Positions 36,301-48,091 of a stretch of 64,000 nt of DNA are shown piece after piece. Origin of the DNA: Rhytidiadelphus loreus (taxonomy: Eukaryota; Streptophyta; Bryopsida; Hypnales; Hylocomiaceae); assembly GCA_947034895.1 (NCBI GenBank), contig OX344764.1:39992935-40056934 (forward strand), written 5' to 3'. Under the pieces are notes generated by a model. The model was not told where the DNA came from and did no database searches. It saw nothing but the letters and a program-made list of their open reading frames with translations. How positions within the stretch are numbered: the first letter of the stretch is position 1; every line of letters begins with the position of its first letter. The position numbers and the translations under genes are program-made.

Positions 36301-39300
36301 GAGGATGGAATCTTGTATGGCGTTGCAGGCATTGACGTGTTTGTGAACAGCAGCGACGATGTCATCATTCGGCAGAAAGCTGTTGATCCCAATGTTGGGG
36401 CCATCCCCTTGACATGCCAAGCACAAAACGTGAGTTTCAAATTGACCTTCATCACAGCAAGCACACTCATGTTTATTATGACCCTTCTCAAATAGCATTA
36501 TAGAATATCCTGCGCTTTTGCCACTGTCTTTGACTGTTACCAATGTCACACTTATCACACAGTCAAATCAAGCGTCAATTTTGTTACAATGACGCGATAC
36601 AGAGCATCAAAATTGTGATTGTGACAGTGAAGTGTATGAAGCTCTTAAAACTAGGACTAGTATAGATTTAAGTTTTCAAACTGGTGCCTGGAAACACACA
36701 AATGTTGTGAATTTCTGCTAATATAATGATGTTGACGTTACTAGGTCATAGTGAAAAAAGGTATATCGTTCTCATTGTCATTGCCCTGTGGACCTTGAAC
36801 AAACAGCCTCTTACTGAACCGGATTTATCTCTCATAGTGAAAATTCTGGGACCACTGCCTGTAAGATTTGAGTATAAGGTAACTACACCTAAATGCATCC
36901 AAATAAGCAATTGAGCATTGTTCCCACTATTAAATGGACTAATTTTGGGTTGGAAGTCAACATATTAGGCAAGAATCTGTAGAGGTCGGTTTTAGAAAGG
37001 TGCTGTTACGTTAGTCAGATTGCTTGACATGTTTGTGGGAGTTGTGATTTGGGCAGGTCAATTTGAGTCAATGCACAAAAGCGGTGGACCCAGGCCTAAA
37101 TCCGCTGTGTGAGCAAGATGTGTTTCTGAATGAGAGCCCTGAGGACGTCTACAAGAAGCTGCTGTGTTGTGACACTTGCGCCGTTCAGTATCACAAGAAA
37201 AGAGACTTGCTTCCGGTTTATTTGGCCGTGTCGGGTACCAGTGTTTTCGTCATCATTCTCATGGTTATCATTGTCGTTCTGGCTTCCAAGTACCGAGCTG
37301 CCCGCAAGTACGTTCGAGAGATTCATGAAGGTAGGGCTGGCACCCTTCTTCCTTCAACCCTGACCCCTGACCCCTAACCCCAAAGGATCAAGGCCTCATG
37401 GTTATTATGCAACCAATTCAATCATATAATCCAAACGAGACCAACTTTTTATGTTTCCAAAATCCGTGAAGTATCTTTTATGTGTTGGTCCAAAAATAAA
37501 TAAATTTGGACAGAAAAAGCATCCCCAGATTACCTCACTGCTGAAAACTGCTAGAATAACATGAGTCCCAATTTGGTCTTCTTGGTCCTTCGGGGGTTTA
37601 TTACTCTGGGAATCTATTCTCGTTTCAAATACCTGTGGTTGACTCTGGTCACATGGATGGAGGAACCGACTACAATTAAGGTTTGATGGTTTCTTTCTTA
37701 CTGTTCAGATTTTGCGAAGGCGTCGATATCTACCAACTTGTTCTCGTACAAGGAGCTCAAAAGGGCGACTCGTGGTTTTCACAAAGACAATAAGTTGGGC
37801 GAGGGTGGGTTTGGGGAAGTTTTTCTGGTAAGTTTGCGCACGATCTTTCATTCTATTTGCACTACCTGCAGCGTGGTGTGAACGTTGAGTGTTTCGCGAG
37901 TCATTCTCCGGGACACAAGGCTTGGAGGTTAAGGTAGAGCATCTTCCGTGATTTTAGAAGATGTATAGTGCAGTAGAGAGATCTTTGGCTATAATAGCCA
38001 ACTTTCTTGAGATCAAGCTTTTATCACTGTGTATGCAAGTCTTCTGCAATTTCAATGTCGGAGACTGTCGACCACTAGTAGTGACAGCGGACAACCCCAT
38101 TTTCATTCAATTGCCAAGTCCTGCACTACATGATTCCATCACTTGCTAAGAAACCAACCAAGTGAACGTACAGATGAGTTGCTATTGCTAACAGGGCTCT
38201 GCGTTGAGTAGGGACTCAGGTCCGCTATTGTTTGTATTTATAGGGATTAAATAATGCGTGCTCTAATCGTTGGTTTCGCAACTGGATTATGGCCTGAACT
38301 GTCCTCAGGGAAAAATTAGGGATGGAACGCAAGTGGCAGTGAAGAAGCTGGCTCTTGACTCCAAGCAAGGGAAGCCCCAGTTCCTGGCGGAGGTGATGAT
38401 CATCAGTAGAGTGCAGCATAGAAACCTCGTCAAATTGCGAGGTTGCTGCGTTGAAGGCCTTCACCGACTGCTCGTGTACGAGTATCTGGAGGGCAAAAGT
38501 CTTCGTGAAACCTTACTCGGTAAATTTTCCACCCAATTAGAGTTATCCTGTAAGTCACGAAATGTCGTCCTTACAAATGGAATCAATATTGAATCAAATT
38601 CAAATTCAATCTATAATAAGATTTGAAAGAGGGGCCAAATGCAGGGCGACATTTCATGATTTATAGGTATTTCTGTTGTGAGCTGATCATACTTACTTGG
38701 AAGCCAATCTCGTGATCTCCTTTGTTCTTTGGATTTTGGGTTTGGGTTTGGGTTTAGGGTTTTAGGGTTCACATGGGTAATTAATCAGATTTTTTCGCAA
38801 CTCTTCAGGGACCCCGGAGGAAATCATTTCTATCGAGTGGCCAACCCGGTTTAACATTATTGTGGGAACTGCTCGAGGTCTCGCCTATTTGCATGACGAA
38901 ATAAATCCCCGTATCATCCACAGGGACATTAAAGCCAGTAACATCCTTCTAGATGGCAATCTGGAAGCCAAAATTTCGGACTTCGGGCTGGCCAAGCTAT
39001 GTCCTGATGAACAAACCCATTTGACCACAGCCATTGCTGGTACTCTGTAAGTATATTCTTATCCCAGTCACTTGATTGTATTCTTTTTCACAACTACACA
39101 TGAAATCCACTGCTTTTTGATGCAATGGCTGCGACAATTTTCAGATTGATAGCTGTGAATTCTTCTTACAGAGATGACATGCTTCACTCAAACTTCCTTA
39201 ACATTGGGGTTCCAACTTTTTCACTGTGACGTGGTTTGAATGCATGGCAAGTGTGCTGTAGTCAATTATAGTGTGGCAAGTGCGCATTATATTGTAAAAT

Positions 39301-40849
39301 GTCGTTTGAGATGAGGGCTTCGTAAAGAGGTTTGAGTGTACTCGGTAGCAATTATTTGGTGAGTATAATGGTGCCTAACCTTGTTTTCAGATTGCTGCAT
39401 CCAGGGTTCATTTGCAGGTTTCTAAATAACGTGCAATGCTATGTGTTTCAGAGGGTACATGGCACCCGAAATTACGCGAGGTCAACTTACAGAGAAGGTG
39501 GACGTGTTCAGCTATGGTGTCCTTCTCATGGAGATTGTCACTGGCAGAATTACTATGACTTTTACACAGTATGGAACTCCTAGCTGTCTGATTGACGAGG
39601 TGCGCCCATCCACTGCCAAATAATCTTTTCATTTCAACATAGCTTTTCGTTTCTATTATTAAATCTCTCTAACTCACCACCTAGTAAGGTAGAGGATACT
39701 ATTTCCGTCCTTTTAAGCATTTAAACCAGGTGTGTTTTCATTGGGAGATCTGTATGGAAAGATCATTTTGGGTACAAGAGCCAAACTCTCTTGAGATCAA
39801 ATTTTCATCACATACGTATGATGATTTCTAATGCCGTCATTCAAAGTAGGAGTTTGTTGACCTGTATTTGAAGGAACTTAAGGCAACCCATTTCCATTCA
39901 AAGATTAGTGACCATAGACATTATCAGCCAAGTCATGCTTACGCCCAACTTACTAATTGAATGCCAACCAAGTGTAAGGTACTAGCATCCATTATCAACC
40001 TACCTAAACATGGCCACCTTATAACAAGTGTCATTTATGTGAACCACTACTTACTGCAACCATTGTATTCTTTCAACCATGTTGTGCTTAAGTTATGGTT
40101 GACCCTACTATCAATTATCAATGCTCTAGTCAAGCAAACTTTGAAAATGGATATCACTCCATTTTGGCATCAAAGTTCTCTACTTCCTCTTCAATGATCT
40201 TTTTCTTACATTCGCAAAGAAATACACGATGTTCCTTGAGACATCCAAGTTCCAGTCACTTTCTGCTTAATTCTAGTAAGTGCAATTCCAGGTCCTCATT
40301 CCTTATTGCAAGAGATGAGTCACTGTTTGTTATCAGGGGTCAGTGAAATAGGAGAGAGGATTAGCTCCCTACTAAGTTGTCCTCGAACTTAGCAAGAATA
40401 TTGATTTCTCCTTTGTTGCTATGCAGATAAGGGACCTGTACAGGAAGGTTCACGAATCCGGCAACGAGGAACACTTACTGCGCCTGGTGGACGCCAACCT
40501 GCACAGCGTCTTCAACAAAGAGGAAGTGATCCGGGTGCTGAAGATCTCTCTCCTCTGCGCGAATGACAATCCCGCCTCTCGCCCTACAATCTCTCAAGTG
40601 TTGGCCATGCTTTTAGGTACTCAGCCCATTCCGGAGTACGTGTTGAAGCAACTCGTCAATCGGAACCTCCGGAATTCGCCTCTCTTCGACATAGAATTAT
40701 GGGATGATTATTCTTTTATGATGTTGCCTAGTGTGGCCAATCTAGAATCAGGACCCATTTCATCGAACACCTCCGCCACCAACAGTGTTAGTATTACAGG
40801 AGACAGGAGTCTCTCCACTGTCAAGCTTTCCCTTGCTGAGGGCAGATAG
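33337..40849 (+). CDS. receptor-like kinase with VWA-Cache (alpha2-delta-like) ectodomain, copy 1
   Basis: This is a single-pass plasma-membrane receptor kinase of 950 aa. CDS joins 33337..33562, 34030..34198, 34302..34470, 34729..34968, 35253..35754, 36296..36429, 37057..37330, 37709..37827, 38309..38519, 38809..39046, 39452..39599 and 40427..40849 (2853 nt). In order: signal peptide ([13 protein letters not shown]); a six-Cys module around 78-125 (C-x3-C-x4-C-x9-C-x9-C-x8-C); a VWA_N region with [13 protein letters not shown] and YDPRKRPWY (199-207); a VWA domain from 215 with TDG at 323-325; a Cache domain to about 480 ([20 protein letters not shown]); membrane-proximal cysteines; a transmembrane helix at about 533-557. 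The kinase follows: G-loop LGEGGFGEV 601-609, Lys623, HRD 719-721, DFG 739-741, GYMAPE. All catalytic motifs are present. The VWA metal motif DxSxS is replaced by DTGQE at 222-226. The ectodomain order matches animal calcium-channel alpha2-delta subunits; the kinase matches plant RLK/Pelle types. Met at 33352 is an alternative start. The ligand is unknown; a small molecule bound by the Cache domain is an inference. Confidence 0.9.
37374..37601. mobile_element. short TTAA-family relic in receptor copy 1 intron 7
   Basis: The ends CTAACCCCAAAGGATCAAG and (other strand) TAAACCCCCGAAGGACCAAG are decayed forms of the TTAACCCCTAAAGGACC terminus. The interior of about 190 bp is homologous to the insert at 50247-50475 in the other receptor gene. 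It is non-coding and lies wholly in the intron. Confidence 0.6.
38737..38769. repeat. telomere-like TTTGGG/TTTAGGG run
   Basis: Three TTTGGG units are followed by TTTAGGG and TTTTAGGG in intron 9 of the first receptor kinase. It is short and imperfect, probably an expanded simple repeat. Confidence 0.65.
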
Positions 40850-41319
40850 TAGTTTGCCTTTTTCTTTTTGTACTGTACATTACCCGAGCAGCTCAATTTG
40901 GATTAGAATTATGAACTCTCACTCGAAGTGCTCGCTTGTGGATTGGATGTGGATGTGGATGTGGATGAGGTTGGCTTAAATATGACTTTTATCTGCTGCA
41001 TTGCAAGAAACAGGTCGGATCTTGCCTAGTGCCAATCTAGAATCGGGTCTTATTCTATCTAATACCTCCGCCACCAACAGTGCTAGTACGAGAGGAGACA
41101 GGAGCCTCTACCTTGTCAAGCTTTACCTCGCTGAGGGCAGATCGTGATTTGCTGCCAACCCCTTCTTTTTGTACAGTAAATTACCTTGAGTGGCTCAATT
41201 GCATTAGAATTATGAAGTCTCACTCGAAATGCTCGCTTGTGGATTGGATGTGGATGTGGATGTGGATGAGGGTGGCTTAAATATGATATTTATCTGCTGC
41301 ATTGCAAGAAACAGGTCGG
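40720..41319. repeat. tandem duplication of the receptor copy 1 gene end
   Basis: Unit A (40720-41018) covers the last 43 codons, the stop and the 3-prime flank of the receptor kinase. Unit B (41019-41319) repeats it in the same order, including the codons for LRADR-like sequence in another frame, the ATGTGGATGTGGATG run and the AAACAGGTCGG end. Unit B has about 15 percent differences by eye and has lost the stop codon (GCAGATAG became GCAGATCG), but it is downstream and not part of the coding frame. Confidence 0.85.
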
Positions 41320-43816
41320 CAAGCCCCGGAGTACTGAAGATTGTACCTGGCAGTCGTGGCAGGAGAAGAGGAAACAGTAGTTTACCAACTGTTGTACTTC
41401 TTTGGGTGTCAGCATGAACACCTGTTGGGATGTGTGAATGTTTTTCTGCTTCACCTCGGGCTTTGGCAGATCACATGACTGCCTGCTTCGAGGCTTGCCC
41501 TCACATCCAGCGGGCCGTTTTTTGGTTTAACTATTGCCCGATTTCAAGAAGTATCAGCAAAATCATGCTCTAGCTTCAAGCTTATCAGAAGAAAATGTGA
41601 TTATTTAGCCAGATGTCTTGAGATATTTTGCTGAAAACTTGTTCTAAATTGTGAGAAAATGTATTGTATCGACTACAATAATAGTGAAACATTATGTACT
41701 CCGTATGATTGGTCAGAATTGGTAATGTTACATAACTTCACTCAGGAATGCAATTGGGGTGTTTCTTGAGTCTATGCACGAAAGTTGTTAAAAGTAGCCC
41801 AAGATTTAGACTAGCAAAGATCCATTTTTATGATTGCACACTTGCGACTTTTCCAACCTCTTGCCCGTCGCCCTCTTTGAATTCATCTTAGTTGTTTTTC
41901 ACTGGTAACTTTCCGGATTTTCAACACCCGACAACAACACAATATTCTACCTCTTGATTTTGTATGTGGAGGACTTCGAGCCTTGCTGAGCTGATTAATG
42001 TTATGCAACCAGATACCCCACCAAACATAATATTCTTGAGCTTCTACAATGTCACTATTCTAATGTCACTATTCTAAAAAATAATTCCTTGTACAAGTGG
42101 CTCACAATTTATGAACAACCTTGAATTCAAGATTTTCTACACCGAGAGCAACCTTGATCCATATTGAGAAATAGGGTCCCTTCCCCTGAAGCACAAGAAT
42201 TTTGTGACAAACCAAAAAATGCAAAAAAATGCAAAATATCCTAAAACTAAATCTTATAAAAAAAAACTAAAAAAAACTTCTGCCCACTCCATGACCTGCC
42301 ATGACGTTAATTGAAGTACCCAGCAAAATGAGTGCCGCCCTGAAAGGAGGATGTTGGTTGCAGAGCATTCCAATGATTTCATCTCAAGCGGACTCAGTCT
42401 TCGTACAATTCAGGAAATGCCAGAATATGATCATCTCATCAGAAGGTCCGTGTCGTCCAGCCCAGTCCTGGTTTCCGTCTGTGCTTTTCTGACCAAGGCT
42501 TTTGTTATTACATACATACATCGATCTACCTTAATAAGTTGTTTGTTTGTATATGAAAAAGATCTTGACCAAAAAACCGCAGGAGACCGGCATCCTAAGG
42601 TTCGTAGAGAGAGTACAGTCAACTACCGATTTAGAAAATATTTGACTGAATTACAACCAAATACCTCCAAAATTCCTCCCATTTCAGGTGGCATGGTTTC
42701 AGATCCTCATAAATACTGCTATCTAAACTCGACTGACCCATGACACCCAGTCACTGACTTTAATATTAATAAGTTTTAAAAGGGTGAGAAGCGGAGTTCA
42801 CCATACCATACCTTCAAGTGTCTGTGTCTGTGTCTGATTCAGTTCTCTGTAACTTATATTAGTCCAGGTGGTTAAGTTACGCAGGTTGTCACGAAGCTGG
42901 CTGGCGTCTGCATTTGTCATCTGTCTTTTAGCTTCAGTTGGGTGCAGGAGGACAGACACAATGACAAATTGACATTTAATATTGATTGCCGCCCTGTCTG
43001 TCCTGTCCTGTCCTGTCCTCCTGCACAGTGCAGCGCAGTGCTGTGCAGGGAAGTCATCAGTGTGCAGCTGACGGTCACGGAGCATGGACAGGCGGGAGGG
43101 TGGAGAGCAAAATCCTGCGGCATGAACACGTCGTGCCTCAAAAGAAGAGCCAAACATGGAAATAATGGTGCAAATCCAAAGGAGACGGAGCAGCGCTGGC
43201 ATGGAGCCATGGACTCATCAGGCAACCGTTAGTTACCCCTATAAGAATTTTTCAATAATAGTAATAATAATTAATAAGTACCTCCGTAATAGAACTTCTC
43301 CTATTCCGAAATTTTCAGATTTGGGGGAGTATGAGTTTTGGAGTAATGTATTTGATTATGAAATTTCACCACTTTTTCTTCCAAAATTCATGACACTGAT
43401 TTGGAATTCCCCACGCACCCACCCACCCCAAAAAATATGAAATAAAAATAAAAATATTTCACTCAAACATAGCAACAAAATGGAGGATACAAAGCAAATG
43501 AAAATGGATGGAAACTTGGAATGTGTGGATGAAAATTCATTTATTCATCCCAAAGAATGTACATTAATCCCAAATGGAGGGATACCCAAGATTTGATAGC
43601 GATTTAGTGATTTCATTCCATTTCAAAAGGAAGATTATTTATCTCACTTAATATTCCCTTTAAAAAAAAATTGCATCGCCTTGTAGCGAAAAAGTGGAAA
43701 TCATGTAGGCTGGAAAAATAAATAAATAATATATATAGACATAAAGAATTAAGGTGCTGTAGTAATAAACCAGGCCGGATACACGCTGTCGATGATATCC
43801 CCAACGACCACCAAAA
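41320..43816. other. intergenic region between the receptor pair
   Basis: No gene is supported. There is a short TGTCC-type run (CTGTCCTGTCCTGTCC) near 42998-43020 and A/T-rich DNA from 43240. TTTTT at 43812-43816 on the minus strand is the terminator of the tRNA gene that follows. Confidence 0.5.
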
Positions 43817-43888
43817 AGGTCCCGGCGAGATTTGAACTCGCGTTACTGGATTCAGAGTCCAATGTCCTGACCGCTAGACTACGGGACC
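43817..43888 (-). tRNA. tRNA-Gln (anticodon CUG)
   Basis: Read on the minus strand, the 72-nt sequence starts GGTCCCG and ends CGGGACC plus T as discriminator, a perfect 7-bp acceptor stem. The anticodon loop is CTCTGAA within the stem TTGGA/TCCAG, giving CUG. The T arm is GCGAG-TTCAAAT-CTCGC. It has no intron. The A box (TAGTCTAGCGG) and B box (AGTTCAAATCT) are intact. A TTTTT terminator follows immediately, and the overall sequence matches plant nuclear tRNA-Gln. Confidence 0.96.
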
Positions 43889-44914
43889 AACCTGGTAGGG
43901 CTTCCCTGCCAGACAGAAGGGAAGGCTTTTCCCAACATGTCGACAATCGATTCAGGAATGGCTTATGAACCAACGAACGATGCAGGCTTCCGCATTTCCA
44001 ATTGACAGATTTTCAAGGTAATAACAAGTTTCTGAATTTCCTTCGAAGAGTCTGCAAAACTGTTGTTACCAGTGAGTACTCTGACTTGCGTTTCGAAGAG
44101 TAGCCGTAGTCTGGACTTGCGCTTGTACTCTACCTCCACCGCGTCCTGACCCGCGTTTCAGTATCTGAGGTTCAGTCGTTCGGAGGTGTTTCATCATACT
44201 GCTACTTACTGTCTATGCTAGTCTAGTCTAGTCTAGAATTGCTTCGTGTCGGCGTTCTTCTTTGCGAGTGAAAACTACAATAGGGCAGCAGCAGGAGTTC
44301 TTGACCAGCATTGGTGAGTGTGGAAATATGGAAAAGATTCAATAAAAAAACATGAGCTTCTACTGATGAATTAGTTAATGAGTTTCACCGATCATCGAGT
44401 CGGTGAGTGTGGAAGTGGGAAAAATGAGTTCCATTGATATCGATGTATTCCACGTCGTAGAAGGAATGTAAAAGTGTGTTTTTCTATAAAATTCTGGTAT
44501 TAGGGAATGCACTTGCCCACCGATACGTGTAAAAGAGGCTTTTAGGGCATCACCACCTTGGGAGGGCAATTTGCTATTGTACTAATAGAGTTTGGGTGTT
44601 AACTGTAGGAGAGAGGGTATGTATTGGGTGGGTTAATTAACAGTACATATGAATGTTTCAAGAGCTTACTAAAGTATGAGATGGTCACACACAAAGGAGA
44701 TACTTTTTTCTTCTATCAGATCATGGTCGCTCTCGTGATTAGATTCATCAAATTTTTATATTTTCTAGGTGGCAATTGAATAGGGATTTCAACGCACCAA
44801 CAGATGGTTTTGTTTTGATGTTCCATGCAAAAAGTTATAGAATTGTTTTTATAAAAAAATTTGGAAGTAGATGATTATTCTAAAACCATTTTTTGCGGTG
44901 GAGGTAGATATTGA
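43889..44914. other. intergenic region, no gene recognised
   Basis: It contains a short CTAGT pentamer run at about 44219-44236 and otherwise no structure. From 44901 it reads into a 44-bp repeat unit that is interrupted by the TTAA element starting at 44915. Confidence 0.5.
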
Positions 44915-45868
44915 TTAACCCCTAAAGGACCAAAGTGCTTTTTTTGGCAACATAGCGATTTTTGGCAACTAACTACGGATAGAATTTTTATTTTTTTTCT
45001 TTGAAATTTTCACACAACATTTTCCCGAGGTGTAGCTTTAAGGTCCAACAATTTTCATAACTTTTGACTACACGGTTAAAAAGTTATTGTATGATATGTA
45101 GTTTTCATTGCTCAGCGGGCAGCCTGGACAGCCAAAAAAACTTCTGTAAAAATCACTTTTAAAAAAAATTAAAATTTGAAATTGATTCATTAGATTTATA
45201 TCTACGTGTAAAGCTTTGAATTGTTCCATTTGGCTCAATGAATCAAAAGTTATGAGGAATTTTAGTTTGGGGTTGTTTGTGGATAGTTATGGAATCTCTA
45301 CTCCAAAATAAACTTTTAACTCCTTTATTTAACTCAATTTTCAATATTTTTGAAAAAAAATAAAAACATTAGGTGCACATTGTTTATTACAAAATTACAA
45401 CCTTTGGGATTGGCATTTTTCAATTCCATAAATAAATTGTTAACAATTTAGTATTTTGAAACATTCTCTACATCTTTCTACTTACTAATTTTTTCCTACA
45501 TGTTGTACAATTCCAAATGATCTAAAAATTTTCAAGCATACAGTCAACTTGCCTTGAAGAATGAATTAAGAGAGTAACAACTATTTTGGACATTTTTTCA
45601 TGATGATATGACCTTCTGAAGTGCAGCTGCCCGGATTTTCGCTGAGACAAAAAAACAGATTTTTGTCACTTCAAACGCTAATATCTTGCAATCTAAACGG
45701 TGAAAATTTCTGAGATTTTCTCCACATCTTCCCAAACCAGCGTGCTACAAGATCCTACGGTTATTTGTGTCCAAAGATGTAGTTTTAAGAAAATTTGATA
45801 CTTGTATTAGAAATGGCAGTTTTGGAGCGTTTTTGGTGAAAACGTAGTCCAAATCCTTTAGGGGTTAA
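44915..45868. mobile_element. TTAA element inserted in a 44-bp tandem repeat
   Basis: This 954-bp element has ends TTAACCCCTAAAGGAC on both sides (right end decayed after AAAGGA). It interrupts a tandem repeat at the TTAA of AGGTAGATATTGATTAACTC. The unit to its right still has the uninterrupted site at 45896-45915. Comparing filled and empty sites shows one TTAA before insertion and one on each side after it. No transposase frame is present. Confidence 0.9.
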
Positions 45869-45990
45869 CTCAATGTCCATCTAGTGAAGATGTCAAGGTA
45901 GATATTGATTAACTCGATGTACATCTAGCGAAGATGTCAAGGTAGATATTGATTAACTCGATGTACATTTAGCAAAGATGTCACTTTGGG
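45869..45990. repeat. 44-bp tandem repeat (host site of the element)
   Basis: Units at 45869-45912 and 45913-45956, plus a partial unit from 45957, share CTCGATGTACATCTAGCGAA and AGGTAGATATTGATTAA. Another unit fragment at 44901-44918 lies left of the inserted element. Confidence 0.9.
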
Positions 45991-48091
45991 TTAGTGGTAC
46001 ATTTGGATATCCATGTTTATAGGAGTTAGATGAAACGGATGAATTACATCTACATACAATTGGAAAAAAATGGTCTTTTCTTCAACATGATTTTTGTACA
46101 AGGTTCTAATCAATTCATATAGCCATGGGTAGAAGAAAAAACACTACTTAAACATTGAAGATTCTTTGTCTAGATTCAAGTCAAGCCATGTTTTATTTTG
46201 CCTTGAAAACTCCAATTCAAAATATCCCCTCCACCCAACGTTCACAAAATTGGCTAAAATTCTCTTCATTGCCACTAAAATTTTCAATAGCTAAACATAC
46301 ATAGGAGAAAATCCTTGAAAAAAAATTAGACTCTAGCCAAGACTACAACAACCAACAGAATTTGATAGCCAATTCGCAACTTCCTCCACATTATTTGGAA
46401 TTAACATCTATTGAGTCAGTTTTGTGTTTCAGTACTCCCAAATGAATAATCCCTTTACAACTTGCAAAATCCTTTCTTTTCTATGTTTTTTAAACACTAA
46501 GGTAATAGCTGAAAATTCAGTTTCAGCTATTCGGTGGGCGATTTCTGGACCTGTTACCTTACTCACTCTCAAGGGGAGCCAAAGTTGATTGCCTGTTTGT
46601 CTTGAACGTAGCATGCTGCGCTAAATTCCATAAACAGTAGTTCTGGGATGAGTGCGAGTTCTACTCCCAGGGTCTTTTTAGGGTTTAGAGGCCCATATTT
46701 CGTTGCATCAAATGTACAGCACCTGTACATAGTGTTGCATAGTGTTGCACCTGCTGGTTTTGGGGTGTACTGCCTGACTTTTTTTTTAAACAGTATTCTA
46801 CAGTACTCCAGGTCCTCAATCCCAGGCCAGGGCCCATAGCATGAATGCCCAAGAATTCCCCATATCTATACTCCGCCGATTCTCCTGCACAAAATAGGAT
46901 CCGATACACGCATTCATTCAAAGCCCCCCCCAACACCCTTTGTTTCCCTTTTGACCCGGCGTGCTTCCCGAGGCCATCCGTGGTCCTTCAGTCTTGCCCC
47001 CCCACCCGCCCTTCGGTCTCGATCACCACCCCAATTGCCAGTCCATCGGCCATCGAAACTGGCTGTTCGACGTGCACAGTTGCCTGCTTGCAACGCAATC
47101 ACGTCGTCCACTGGGCCCGGTCTTGTCGATCGAGGCACGGGGCGTGGCACTGCGCGCAGATCGATCCCCTCAATCACGAGCAATCAGTTCACCAAGTTTG
47201 GGGGCCGGCGATGTTCAGTACGTACTGTACTGTACAGTGTGGAATGTAAGGTATGCGACATCAAAGCTGGCACTTTGGGACTGGTGATGTTGCAGAATTG
47301 GGGAAATACATAAAGCTTTGTGGTTGTGCAGCCAGCTAATAAGTTTTATGAAGTGAGTGAGTGTGAATGAGTGAGTGAGTGAGTGGGTGGGGGACTGGGG
47401 AGTGGGGAGGTGAGGACTTCACTGACAGGAGCAGTGATCGAGGCTCCCAGAAAGCTGAGTGTCCAGAGCCTTGTCAGTGCGCGACTGAGCTGAGGGTCCA
47501 GCTAGATCGCCGCTCCTTAAGTACGAAACTCCTTGCAACCTGCAGTTTCGTTCGGGCGGGTGTAACTGTGTAATAAGTTCAGTTAATAACTTCAACTAGG
47601 GGGGCAACTCACTTTCTTTAGCAGTCCTTCTTGTCATCATATTCCAGGTTCCGTCACTACAGTACCGGCACTGTAGTCGCGACTCGGTGTTGGCCTGGTG
47701 TGTTGCCAATTTCGGACATTTTGTTTTGCGACGAGGATGCTGCGTTTGCGGGATGAATGGCGGAAGTCGGTGGCGGAGGAATCCCAAGGAAGGTCCTTGG
47801 GTTTCGGCGTGGCACGCTTTCGGGGTGCAACCAGATACTAGCCAGAACTAAGTCAGCACAGGATGATTTGGAGGGACGCTGTGTAGGTTTACAGTGTTGA
47901 AAGATCGAAGTTTTTTTTGTACGTGTTTGAGCACAGGATCGAAGTGAAGAAGTTTGGTTGCGGATGGTGTGTGTTGGGAGCGCAGCCCCGTCGATCCGTG
48001 AGGGTTACGGGGTTGAATGATCAGAGTTTTTTTTCTGTGTTTGGGGGTTCGGAGTGTGAATTATTAATGCGAGGTCTTGGGGGGAGTGATT
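45991..48091. other. intergenic region and receptor copy 2 promoter side
   Basis: No gene is supported. 46900-47230 is GC- and C-rich with open frames on both strands that look like composition effects. A GTGA/GTGAGTGA simple repeat lies at about 47352-47412. The leader of the second receptor kinase probably begins within the last few hundred bases. Confidence 0.45.

Noticed and set aside
46845..47313. Overlapping open frames on both strands in C-rich DNA
   Set aside because: Several frames are open at once because of base composition. No domain or conserved motif is visible.
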